The translations under genes were made by a program, and so were the position numbers. The notes beneath the pieces were generated by a model. The model saw only the letters and a program-made list of their open reading frames with translations. It had not been told where the DNA came from and did not search any database. A stretch of 64,000 nt of DNA, taken from assembly GCA_018417955.1 (NCBI GenBank), contig JACTVC010000001.1:4464001-4528000 (forward strand), read 5' to 3'. This stretch comes from Laccaria trichodermophora (taxonomy: Eukaryota > Basidiomycota > Agaricomycetes > Agaricales > Hydnangiaceae). The stretch's first letter is position 1. Each line of letters opens with the position of its first letter. Positions 47,801 through 58,500 of the stretch are shown here, in pieces.

Positions 47801-49213
47801 AAAAAGTGGACAGGACAACCTTTTATAATGGCTCTCATGCTCTCTTTTGCACTCAAACCAAACATGGCATAGGGTCCCTGCAATGTATCTGTATATTCCC
47901 CAGCCATTTTCCCAACAAATATGTGCCATGTATGGGATGGATGGGCTAGGTTGACTTTCGATAACCTTTTAGCCCTAACCTTAACTTTGTAGTCTAAGTC
48001 CAACTTTGTAGTCTTTTGTAGTGTATCAGTAAAATTTGTAGTCTATGTCCAACTTTTGTAGTCTTTTCTATATCTGACAATTCTTTTTCTAGGGCATGCA
48101 CCTTCCTTTTTTGGTCATTTTTCCCACAATACAATAACTGTAGCCCTTTCTTTTAGCTTTCTAAATATACTGAAATCATATTATTTGGTTTTGTTTTCAT
48201 GGAGAAAAGTGCAAAAAACAAAAAAAAAATGCAACACTTTTGGGATTCCTTTACCTCATATATCCACAATGTGAGCACTTCAGAACATAATTTGAACAGA
48301 TTCAAGAAGCTACAGTGTAAGGCTACAACTTTTGTTTTTTGACCATTTTTGGTAATTGGTCATGTGACCAATATCATGACATCCCCCAATCGACCCTGAC
48401 AAATACAAACCTTGCAAATTTGCTACTATTATCCCATGAATTTTCCCTATTTTATTGCTATTTTTCTTTTATAAAAAAAGCGCACATTTCCATATTTAGA
48501 AGTGCACTTTTGGACCCTGAAAACAGTGAGCAGACTGTGGGAAACAGTGAGGGGGCAATGATAAATGCAGTAGGCTAGGTATGAAATTGCCTAGGCAAAA
48601 ATATGAAATTGCCCCAGGCAAGGAATGAAATGGATGTGAAATTGCCCAGGCAAAGATATGAAATTGCCCAGGTAGAGATATGAAATTGCACAGGCAAAGA
48701 TATGAAATTGCTCAGGCAAAGATATGAAATTGCTCAGGCAAAGATATGAAATCGCACAAGGCAAGGAATGAAATGGATATGAAATTGCCCAAGTAGAGAT
48801 ATGAAATTGCCTAGGCAAAGATATGAAATTGTACAAGGCAAGGAATGAAATGGATATGAAATTGCCCAGGCAAAGATATGAAATTGCACAAGGCAAAGAA
48901 TGAAATGGATGTGAAATTGCCCAGGCAGGGATATGAAATTGCCCAGGCAAAGATATGAAATTGCACTAGGCAAGGAATGAAATGGATATGAAATAGCCCT
49001 GGGCAAGGATATGAAATAGCCCAGCTAAGAATATGAAATATCTCAAGGCAAGAAATGAAATATCCCTGACAAAAAAATGAAATACCTCTGGCAGGAAATG
49101 AGACATATTTCATTGAGCTTGCCTAAGTATCTCATATCATAACACACCTGGCAGGAAACAGATAACTGTGCAGGCATTTGCTTAAGGTTTATCATATAAG
49201 GTGGTAGGGACTA
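44893..49213. mobile_element. E6: CTAGTCCCTACC-ended element
   Basis: The termini CTAGTCCCTACCACCTTATA and its reverse complement resemble those of E5 (ACTAGTCCCTACCACTT). The arms hold an R3 array (45000-45535 / 48575-49110), an R1 module (45715-46030 / 48075-48392) and R2 arrays (46035-46580 / 47520-48070). E5 and E6 therefore share termini and module order and belong to one family. No transposase. Confidence 0.75.
46712..47069 (+). repeat. 179-bp tandem duplication in one palindrome arm
   Basis: AAGGCTATTCTGAGCCTTTC starts two consecutive identical units at 46712 and 46891. The opposite arm has one unit. This accounts for the whole 179-bp asymmetry of the palindrome. Confidence 0.9.
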
Positions 49214-49682
49214 GTGCACCATCGGCATGGGCGATGTCAGCATTGAAACGGCAGTGAGGGGCATCGAGAGGGAATAGGTGGTGGTGGTGGAAGGGAAAGT
49301 GATGGTCACGGAAGTGTGATGATGCCACAAAGAGGAGACGTGATGATATGGCATGCCCTCAAGTAAGTCACATGACCTCACCCCATAGACTGAACAAAAT
49401 CATGAATCCTTATTGCAGCTATCACTGACCCACACTATATGTAAATTATAACCTTTCCATTCATTGATCAATAAAATTATAAGTCTAACTTGTTTATTGT
49501 ATAGTCTATTTTCGCTTTGTTAGTAGTATTCATATATAATAATAATCATATACTGGAATGACTGGAATGCACTGGACTCCACTGGACTGGACTGGGCATT
49601 CTGCCAGCCAATCTGGCCTGGTAAGAGGGCCACTGGACTCCACTGGAGTCCATATGGATTACGTGGGGGAGGGTAAAGACCT

Positions 49683-50690
49683 CACAAAGTCGGAACGGCC
49701 AGACTGTTTTTTAAACATGTAGTGACCAAATTTGGAATACCTCAACAGATCATCTTGGATCGCAACACGTGTTGGTGAGGAGATTTTTGGAAAGAAGTTT
49801 GCCAACTAATGGGGATGAAACGGTCCCTAACGATGTCATACCATCCACAAGCGGATGGACAGATGGAAGTAATGAATCAGGGTCTGGAAATCTCAATCCA
49901 AGCCTATATCAACCCTGAACGCGATAACTGGGGCGATCTATTGGACATTCTTGCACTTTCCTATAACAGCTCACCTCATACAGCTACAGGATTCACACCT
50001 GCTTACTTGTTAAGAGGATACCATCCTATTACTGGGTCAACCCTGCTGACAAGCCCTCAAGCTATAGGAAGGAACAATGTACATGAGGACCGCATGGAAG
50101 TACTTGATGAGAAAGCGCTGCACATGGTGGAAGGTTTCGAGGCCGAGCGAAAGAAGGCACAGGATGCCCTACTCTTGGGTCAGATTTTCCAGAGAAAGAC
50201 AGACTAACTTGGGAGTTTCAGGAGGGTGATCATGTCATCATCAATCAGAAAAACCTAGGACTTCTCAGAGACGAGAAGGGGCAGGGAGACAAACTTTTAA
50301 CCAAATACAACAGACCATTTGAAATAATTCAAAAGCTGAGTCCAGTTTCATATCATCTTCATATGCCTGCCTTGTTTGGAATGCATCCCATACTCAATAT
50401 AGAACACTTAGAAAAATATCAGGAATCTCCTGAAAAATTTGGAGAGAGACCCAAGATTAAAATGAAATGAATGAACTTTGAAGAACTACCGGAGTATCAG
50501 GTGGAACACATTGTGGCCAAGTTGTGGCACAAAGGCAGGAACAGTAAGCGTATACCCATCTATCAGGTACACTATACAGGGTACAGTCCAGAAGCTGACA
50601 CTTGGGAACCAAGGCAGAATTTGAAAAACACACCGGTCATGTTAACAGAGTGGATTAACAATAAGGCATCTCAATCCAAAAAACTAAAAC
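49683..50690 (+). pseudogene. Ty3/Gypsy pol, part D: integrase C-terminus and chromodomain
   Basis: Resumes with ARLFFKHVVTKFG, then a TGA at 49776 where Arg/Thr-Trp sequence normally precedes DFWKEVC. SYHPQADGQMEVMNQ contains the Glu expected as the last DDE residue. A frameshift at about 50204 is followed by the GPY/F-like region (LLTKYNRPFEIIQKLSPVSY) and a TGA at 50468. A chromodomain follows: YQVEHIVAKL...YQVHYTGYSPEADTWEP. The chromodomain marks the element as a chromovirus; in this group it directs integration to particular chromatin. Confidence 0.9.
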
Positions 50691-51512
50691 AGGTAAAATA
50701 AATGAACGGAAATTTTATTTAAACCATACGTTGACCTCTAACTATCCAAACATTTTTTCCTTGCCTTCAATCAAACATGCTCTCATCTCTTTTCTTATCA
50801 TGCAGACTGTCGAAACCTATATGCCTTCATTCCCCAACCTTCATCTTACCCCTTTTCAATCTGTCAACACCATTGCCAATGACATTCATCCTTTTAATTA
50901 TCAACTCACGGCAGACAATTTTATTTCCCTTACCCTTCCTGATGGACAAATTTTGTACACGCTCAACCTGGCCACCAGTTCCTCATTGTGGTGGGCATTA
51001 CATTGCGTTGCACAGGTCATAACGCACACAGCTATACACTCCATACCCATCAATCCTTCCTTACCCATTTCTTTACACATGTATATCCCACAGTTCCAGT
51101 TTGACCGCATCGCAATGCAACGCCCAACCGTCTTAACAACTCTGGACTCTGATTGCATGAATCTGCTTTACGGATACACATTGTGAGAAAATATTCAAGC
51201 ATGGTATGTCGATTTCCAGAACATGGGACGACAGGCCATACAGTGGATTCACACCACACGTACCAAGGCAGATTATTTAGGTCCTTATTCAGGCTGGAAC
51301 TGAGATGCAGCTTACCATGGCACTCTGGGACTAAGCTTCCCTGACTGCTATCTCATTAAAGGACCCAGTGAGGGTACACATTCAATTTTACAAACAATTT
51401 TCTTACAGCTCATGAGAACTATAGAGCCTTCCAACTCTGTGTCATATGTTCTCCCCTCGGCCTACAGCTCCACCATCAGTGACTTGTCCAGTGAGACAGT
51501 GGTTCAAGTGTT
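50691..51512 (+). pseudogene. Extra Gypsy reading frame X after the chromodomain
   Basis: The chromodomain frame ends KKLKQ at a possible donor (50691, GTAAAA). An acceptor (CATGCAG, ending 50806) continues in frame with TVETYMPSFPNLHLTPFQ. From there coding continues to 51512 with only two stops, both TGA (51184-51186 and 51302-51304). Peptides include LPDGQILYTLNLATSSSLWW, AIQWIHTTRTKADYLGPYSG and SFPDCYLIKGPSEGTHSI. I recognise no domain and see no membrane segment. That all stops are TGA, as in pol, argues this was a real protein. It may be a C-terminal extension of pol or a separate product. Confidence 0.55.
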
Positions 51513-51809
51513 ATGGACAACGAGGACCTAGTCATGCAGGATGCAGAGTATGGTAAGCAGCCCAGTCATCAATTAGGAGCATTAAATCTGAATAACCTGT
51601 CAGACAATAGAGATATCATGTTACATCCGATCCTCTCAGCCTATGCTAAATGTTATCCCAGCTATGATGTTTTTAGAAAGCAACCTCTGATTGACAATGG
51701 CTACATCGAACATGCAGTGGGTGATCTCATGCCCTACAATCCTGGATTATCTCCCATCACCGCTACCACATTTGCAACTCTTTCGCTTCCAGACGTTCAT
51801 GTTGATTAG
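51513..51809 (+). CDS. Small Gypsy reading frame Y before the LTR
   Basis: 98 codons starting at an ATG that overlaps the end of frame X (-1 shift). Contains LNNLSDNRDIMLHPILSAYA and MPYNPGLSPITATTFATLSL. It has no recognisable domain and no stop in this copy. It ends just before the polypurine tract, so it is part of the retroelement, not a host gene. Confidence 0.4.
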   Translation: MDNEDLVMQDAEYGKQPSHQLGALNLNNLSDNRDIMLHPILSAYAKCYPSYDVFRKQPLIDNGYIEHAVGDLMPYNPGLSPITATTFATLSLPDVHVD

Positions 51810-51825
51810 TCGAGGGACTTCGAAT

Positions 51826-51845
51826 TTCAAGGACAGGGGGGGATA
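51826..51845 (+). promoter_or_regulatory. Polypurine tract
   Basis: AAGGACAGGGGGGGATA immediately precedes the LTR start. This is the expected primer for plus-strand DNA synthesis in an LTR retrotransposon. Confidence 0.75.
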
Positions 51846-52582
51846 TGTTAGGGTACCTTACTCCATTCTTGCCCTTTCATTCTCAGTTCCTAAACACTGT
51901 CACTATCATCTCCTTCTCAATCTTGTATTACCTACCTAACTATCAGTTTAGTTGTATTCAGTTCACTATTGATCAAATAGTTGTATTACATGGTTACTTA
52001 GTACAACACGCTCGCAGATGCATGCAATATGATTTGTGTTCTCACTGCACTCTGTTTGGACTACAAGGGAAACCAAACAAATTCCTTAATTGTTACTAAA
52101 ACAAGTGGAACCAAACAAGTTCCTACTTGGGTATTTCAGTAACAATTAACAAAGGAATAGAGTAGCAAGTAGTAGAATGTTCTAGATACTGCTTCACAGA
52201 TATCATGTAGTATTTAAGTAGTCTTAAATGTATCAAGTAAGAGGCATACTTACTTTTACCCCAACAAAGATTTGACTTAAGTCCTAAGACTAAGCATCAT
52301 TCCAGGAGTGAACTAGTAAAGCTTTGCGCTATTAGTCAACTCTGATCAATCTGTTATAGCTACGCGCTAATGCCTTGATCAATGACTGACCAATCCGTCT
52401 GAATGGCACAAGACTCTCAACACTCTAAGAAATATTCCTGCTCTCAACAGCTTAACAAGCCTTTATGCATCTGACTCATATTTGACTCTGCTAACAATTT
52501 GTATAGGTACAATTGAATCAAAATTGTTACTGATCTTTTGTATTCACAGGAATACACCAATGCAGAGTCACAGACTCTAACA
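51846..52582 (+). mobile_element. 3' LTR of the Gypsy element
   Basis: 737 bp beginning TGTTAGGGTACC and ending GACTCTAACA. The TG...CA ends form the inverted TGTTAG/CTAACA. It follows the polypurine tract directly. TATTTAAGTAG near 52209 could be a TATA-like promoter. No second LTR is present in the window, so the element lacks its 5' end here. The adjacent five bases, CCCAG, are the candidate target duplication. Confidence 0.85.
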
Positions 52583-53824
52583 CCCAGTCCTTTCTATTAG
52601 AACAAATATTCATCCAAATCAAACAATACCACATCCATAGAGATGAAGTGGTAATTGAGAAGCAAAGAAAAGTGGAAAGGTTCTTCAGGTTTTTTCTAAG
52701 ATTTCAACTCCAACCTTTGGAAATCAGTTCAATTGATGGTTTTTTCATTCCTAAAGAGCCATTAACATGAATGCTTTCAATAATAGGTTAGATATATTTT
52801 GCCCAGTAGGGCCAACCAGACAGTCCTACCTACTTACATAGCATACACATATAGTATGGCCAACAACACCATCATATAATCTCAATTTTCTTAAAAACTA
52901 CATATGATGGAATCAGGTATTGTTGTCCTGAGTATTTGGACAAAGTCTTCTTTGTCATAATATTTGGTCCAATTTGTCAATGCTGAGTGAATCTGTCCAA
53001 TCCAAAGTCTTGTTAATTGGAAATGGAATCAAGTCTTATTGTCCTAAGAGTCTTCATTATCAAAATATTATACCATGGTATTGTAATCCCATGTTGCACT
53101 CTCATACCATACCATACCATGGTATCAGGAACCATAATCTATTTTTATTTAGGCAGAGGAAGGCAGAAAAGCCTCATTTCGAAGTTTGTTTACATATATT
53201 TACCAATGGCTTTGAACAAAGTGAGGCTAGTATCTGCTTTGATGTGTGGACTATTTCCTAATTTGGAAAAGTGTTACACTTTTTTCTGCCACACATAATG
53301 TCAGGCACAGTGTGCAGTAAGGTTGGGAACTGTTTTTTGGATGAATATTTGTTCTAATAGAAAGGACTGGGAAAGATATGTATCATTAAATGGCTTTGGA
53401 TGCATGAGAAAGCTGGGATAAAGCCTATTTAAACTCATTTTCAATAGATGGTTTGGACTATCTAGCCTCAATTTGTAGCCCAATATCTCAAGAAAAACAT
53501 GGAAAACCACCCCACAAAAAATGGTACCCAATGGACCAGTATTGCAGCCTGCAGAATTTATTTATTTATTTTGGAAAAGGACCCCAGACACCCAGTGACA
53601 GCTTTAATATGATGATATCATACCATCTGGTATGGTATAACATGACATGGTATGGTATGGTAGCTTGGTATTGGTATGAGTGGGATATGGTATGAGTTTT
53701 CCATTCCATGGTACCATGGTATTGGTATGGTGCTCACATACCACTTTGGAATGGGTACCATTGAGGTACCCTTAAATCAAAGAATTCATATACCTCATAG
53801 GTACCCCAAAATGGGTGACTGAAG
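52583..53824. mobile_element. Rearranged copy of FB2
   Basis: CAGTCCTTTCTATTAGAACA right after the LTR matches FB2 interior at 27298. The end, CCCCAAAATGGGTGACTGAAGTG at 53824, is the FB2 right terminus. Between them FB2 segments are reordered or deleted, with a non-FB2 stretch at 52780-53050. The Gypsy 3' LTR is therefore joined to FB2 sequence, so Gypsy probably inserted into an FB2 copy. Confidence 0.7.
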
Positions 53825-54595
53825 TGATGTCATCATCCTGGCATGTCGTTGACATGTCATCATGTCATGGGTGGTGCTGGGTTGCTGTGCTGTTCGCCTG
53901 GGGTTGTTGGTGCCTGTCATGTGGTGAGAACAGAGTGACAGGGTGGTACACACATACCATTGGCTCATGACATTGCCATGTTATGGGTGCTGTCAGGCAC
54001 TGACCTTGTTCCATGTCCCATGTTCCTTGTGTGTTGGCATGGGCATTGTTGGTGTGGGTGGCATTGGCATGGGCGTGGGTGGCATTGGTGTCGAGAGGGT
54101 GGTGAGGGGTGTCAAGAGGGCAGTGAATGGGTGGTGGTGGAAGGGAAAGAGATGGTCATGGAAGTGTGACCATGCCACAAACAGGAGATGTGACAATATG
54201 GCACACCCTCAAGTAAGTCATGAGACCTCAACCCACAGACTGAACAAAATCATGAATCCTTATTGCAGCTATCACTATCTATACTAATATGTACATCATT
54301 ACCTTTATATTCATTGATCAATAGAATTATAAGCTTGTATAGTCTATTTCACTTTTTTTGTAATATTCATAATTAATAATAATAAGCAATAGGCAATAAT
54401 GTACTGGAATCACTGGAATCCACTGGACTCCACATTCTAACTGGGCTTATAGTCCACTGGACTGGGACTGGACTCAGGAAAGTGGCTTGTAGTCCAGTGA
54501 GAGTCCAGTGGACTGAGGAATGTGTAAGCCAATTTGGCCTGACAAATGGGCCACTGCAATCCACATAGAATACATGGGGGAGGGTAAAGACCTCC
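53825..54595. mobile_element. Half-copy of element E3
   Basis: GGGAAAGAGATGGTCATGGAAGTGTGA and the AT-rich and TGGACTCCA-type sequence after it match 49290-49682. It ends TGGGGGAGGGTAAAGACCTC at about 54595, the E3 right terminus. The left half is missing; GGCATGGGC-type repeats (54030-54110) precede it. Confidence 0.7.
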
Positions 54596-55543
54596 AGTTC
54601 AACAATCAACAACATCATGTGTTTTGGAATTTGAACTGACTTTGAACTGACTTGCACATTTTTGAAACAATCTACTGCTGTTCTGCAACCACCTATGCAT
54701 ACCATAACCATGACTGGTTGACCACCCATGTGTTCTGACAAACACTGTCATAAATAGCACATCACCAGCAAATCTCAAGATCAATGGGCACTACTGAAAT
54801 TGCAAGCACTCTGGAAATGCTATCAGTATCAATGCAATATCATGATGAGAAAGGGAGTACCCATTGTGAGTGTGAGGACTGCAATGAAGGTGAGTACCTC
54901 CAACCCATTGCACCCAACTCATAATGCTGATCACCACTACCTGTAATATTGCAGGTGCACTTTGCTGCCCCATCTTTATGAATGTGCCCTGCCTGCAGTT
55001 GTAAGGCTTCCCCATGATGTCCACTTTGGCTGCCACTGGTTTCACTGCTGCCAGTGATCCACATACAGTGCTGATGATGCAGCCATCGGCAATGCTTACA
55101 CCTTCATTTACTGTCATCAATGAGGCTTGGGGACCCACTGTATATTCTGCTGTAACCACAAGCCAACTCTGTTGCCACTGACATGATTAAGACAGTCCCA
55201 TACCCCTCCACCACTATTAACAACACTGTCTGTTTCTGTAGTTAATTTATGTAGAACCTCAGATGTTAGTGGCAAAATTGATTGAATTAACATACTCATA
55301 TCCAACATACATAGATATTAAGCAAATGAGGTTTTAACACTTTTCAGGACAAGAGTGAACAATCTAAATTTTCATTTTTTTATTGAGCAGAATTGAAAGG
55401 AATTTAGGAATGATTGTGCAGAATCAACATCTCCATTTCTGATTGACAAGGATTGAGAAGGATTTACTAACAATTGTGAGTATTTGTTTTTTCTGATATA
55501 CATAAAATCTTCACTATTTCATGTCCTATATAATAACCTTTCT
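54596..55543. other. No recognisable gene downstream of NLR
   Basis: Minus-strand frames at 54791-55159 and nearby have no family motif that I recognise. GTAATATTG-bounded pieces could be exons of a small gene or a decayed transposon relic. AT-rich sequence from 55310 to 55540 probably holds the 3' end signals of the NLR gene. Confidence 0.4.
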
Positions 55544-58500
55544 TTAATACCCTGGTTGCATCTGACTAGTACTTACATCTACTCTCTTCTCTATGAGATG
55601 CTTTGCAATTACTTCTTTGCCTCCATATGATGCTGCCTGGAGTGCATTTCCAAAGTTTCCTCTATGTGCATTGACATCTGCTCCCTCATCTATGAGCAGC
55701 TTTGCAATTGCCTTATGGCCTTTATATAATGCTGCCTGGAGTGCATTTCCATACTCTCCCCCCTGTGCATTTACATCAGCTCCCTTGTCTATAAGCAGCA
55801 TTGCAATTGCCTCATAGCCTTCAAATGATGCTGCCTGGAGTGCATTTCCAAAATATCCTCCCTGTGCATTTACATCTGCTCCCTTGTCTATGAGCAGCTT
55901 TGCAATTGCCTTATCGCCTTCCCATGATGCTGCTTGGAGTGCATTTCCACACTCTCCTCCCTGGGCATTTACATCTGCTCCCTTGTCTATGAGCAGCTTC
56001 ACAATTGCCTCATGGCCTTCCCATGATGCTGCTTGGAGTGCATTTCCACACTCTCCTCCCTGGGCATTTACATCTGCTCCCTTGTCTATGAGCAGCTTTG
56101 CAATTGCCTCATGGCCTTCCCATGATGCTGCTTGGAGTGCATTTCCATACTCTCCTCCCTGTGCATTTACATCTGCTCCCTTGTCTATGAGCAGCATTGC
56201 AATTGCCTCATGGCCTTCAGATAATGCTGCCTGGAGTGCATTTCCATACTCTCCTTCCTGTGCATTTACATCTGCTCCCTTGTATATAAGCATCTTTGCA
56301 ATTGCCTTATGGCCTCTATATGATGCTGCCTGGAGTGCATTTCCATAGTGTCCTCCCTGTGCATTTACATCTACTCCCTTGTCTATGAGCAGCTTTGCAA
56401 TTCCTTCATAGCCTCCAGATGATGCTGCCTGGAGTGCATTTCCATACTCTCCTCCCTGTGCATTTACATCTGCTCCGTTGTCTATGAGCAGCTTTGCAAT
56501 TGACTCATGGCCTTCCCGTGATGCTGCCTGGAGTGCATTTCCATTATGTCCTCCCTGTGCATTTACATCTGCTCCCTTGTATATAAGCATCTTTGCAATT
56601 GCCTTATGGCCTCTATATGATGCTGCCTGGAGTGCATTTCCATTGTTTTCTCCCTGTGCATTTACATCTGCTCCCTTGTCCATGAGCAGCTTTGCAATTC
56701 CTTCATAGCCTCCAGATGATGCTGCCTGGAGTGCATTTCCAAAACATCCTCCCTGTGCATTTACATCTCCTCCCTTGTTTATGAGCAGCTTTGCAATTGC
56801 CTCATAGCCTCCCAATGATGCTGCCTGGAGTGCATTTCCATACTCTCCCCCCTGTGCATTTACATCAGCTCCTTTCTCTATAAGCAGCATTGCAATTGCC
56901 TCATGGCATTCAGATGATGCTGCCTGGAGTGCATTTCCAAAATATCCTCCCTGTGCATTTACATCAGCTCCCTTGTCTACAAGCAGCATTGCAATTGCCT
57001 CATGGCCTTCAGATGATGCTGCCTGGAGTGCATTTCCATACTTTCCTCCCTGTGCATTTACATCTGCTCCCTTGTCTATGAGCAGCTTTGCAATTGACTC
57101 ATGGCCTTCCCATGATGCTGCCTGGAGTGCATTTCCAAAGTGTCCTCCCTGTGCATTTACATCTGCTCCCTTGTCTATGAGCAGCTTTGCAATTGCCTCA
57201 TCGCCTCCATATGATGCTGCCTCAAGTACATTTCCATACTCTCCTCCCTGTGCATTTACATCAGCTCCCTTGTCTATGAGCAGCTTTGCAATTGCCTCAT
57301 GGCCTTCCCATGATGCTGCTTGGAGTGCATTTCCATACTCTCCTCCCTGTGCATTTACATCTGCTCCCTTGTCTATGAGCAGCATTGCAATTGCCTTATG
57401 GCTGTTATATGATGCTGCCTGGAGTGCATTTCCATAGTGTCCTCCCTGTGCATTTACATCTGCTCCCTTGTCTATGAGCAGCTTTGCAATTGCCTCATGG
57501 CCTTCAGATGATGCTGCCTGGAGTGCATTTCCATACTCTCCTCCCTGTGCATTTACATCTGTTTCCTTGTCTATGAGCAGCATTGCAATTGCCTCTTGGC
57601 CTCCCCATGATGTTGCCTGGAGTGCATTTCCATAGTGTCCTCCCTGTGCATTTAAATCTGCTCCCTTGTCTATGAGCAGCTTTGTGATTGCTTTATGGCC
57701 TCTAGATAATGCTGCCTGGAGTGCATTTCCATACTCTCCTCCCTGTGCATTTACATCTGTTTCCTTGTCTATGAGCAGCTTTGCAATTGCCTCATGGCCT
57801 CCCCACGATGCTGCCTGGAGTGCATTTCCATACTTTCCTCCCTGTGCATTTACATCTGCTCTTTTGTCTATGAGCAGCTTTGCAATTGCTTTATGGCCTC
57901 CCCATGATGCTGCCTGGAGTGCATTTCCACAATGTCCTCCCTGTGCATTTACATCTGCTCCCTTGTCTATGAGCAGCTTTGCAATTGCCTCATGGCCTCC
58001 CCATGATGTTGCCTGGAGTGCATTTCCAAAGTGTCCTCCCTGTGCATTTACATCTGCTCCCTTGTCTATGAGCAGCTTTGCAATTGCTTCATGGCCTCCA
58101 TGCAATGCTGCCTGGAGTGCATTTCCATAGTGTCCTCCCTGTGCATTTACATCTGCTCCCTTTTCTATGAGCAGCTTTGCAATTGCCTCATGGCCTCTAT
58201 ATGATGCTGCCTTGAGTGCATTTCCATACTCTCCTCCCTGTGCATTTACATCAGCTCCCTTGTCTATGAGCAGCTTTGCAATTCCTTCATAGCCTCCAGA
58301 TGATGCTGCCTGGAGTGCATTTCCATACTTTCCTCCCTGTGCATTTACATTTGCTCTCTTGTCTATGAGCAGCTTTGCAATTGCCTCATAGCCTCCCAAT
58401 GATGCTGCCTGGAGTGCATTTCTAAAACATCCTCCCTGTGCATTTACATCTGCTCCCTTGTCTATGAGTAGCATTGCAATTTCCTTATGGCCTTGAAATG

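Larger units (their letters stand above)
44424..49682. mobile_element. E3: GAGGTCTTTACCCTC-ended palindromic element
   Basis: The ends are GAGGTCTTTACCCTCCCCC (44424) and its reverse complement (49682), followed by TGGACTCCA-type arrays and an AT-rich spacer. A GTGGTGG/CCACCACC tract and then element E6 fill the centre. It is palindromic as a whole because it spans the centre of the large palindrome. E3, E1, E2 and E10 share terminal words. Confidence 0.65.
42479..51627. repeat. 9.1 kb near-perfect palindrome
   Basis: Positions pair with a coordinate sum of 94106 over the outer 4.2 kb of each arm, with no indel visible in any frame compared. A single 179-bp tandem duplication in the left arm shifts the inner part to a sum of 94285. 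The loop is about 130 bp (47076-47206). The arms contain, from outside in, the Gypsy 3' coding region, the end of E3, the end of E6, an R3 array, an R1 module, an R2 array and a CTTCAACCTCATCCCC core. Left boundary 42479, right boundary 51627. Confidence 0.9.

Noticed and set aside
42479..51627. Treating the palindrome as purely an assembly artefact
   Set aside because: The left arm has a 179-bp duplication and an adjacent 76-bp duplication that the right arm lacks, and the structure ends inside a coherent Gypsy 3' end. An artefact is still possible and needs long reads, but it is not the preferred reading.
54791..55159. A 122-codon minus-strand frame downstream of the NLR
   Set aside because: No motif, alternative frames overlap it, and no reliable splice partners were found; kept only as unassigned sequence.
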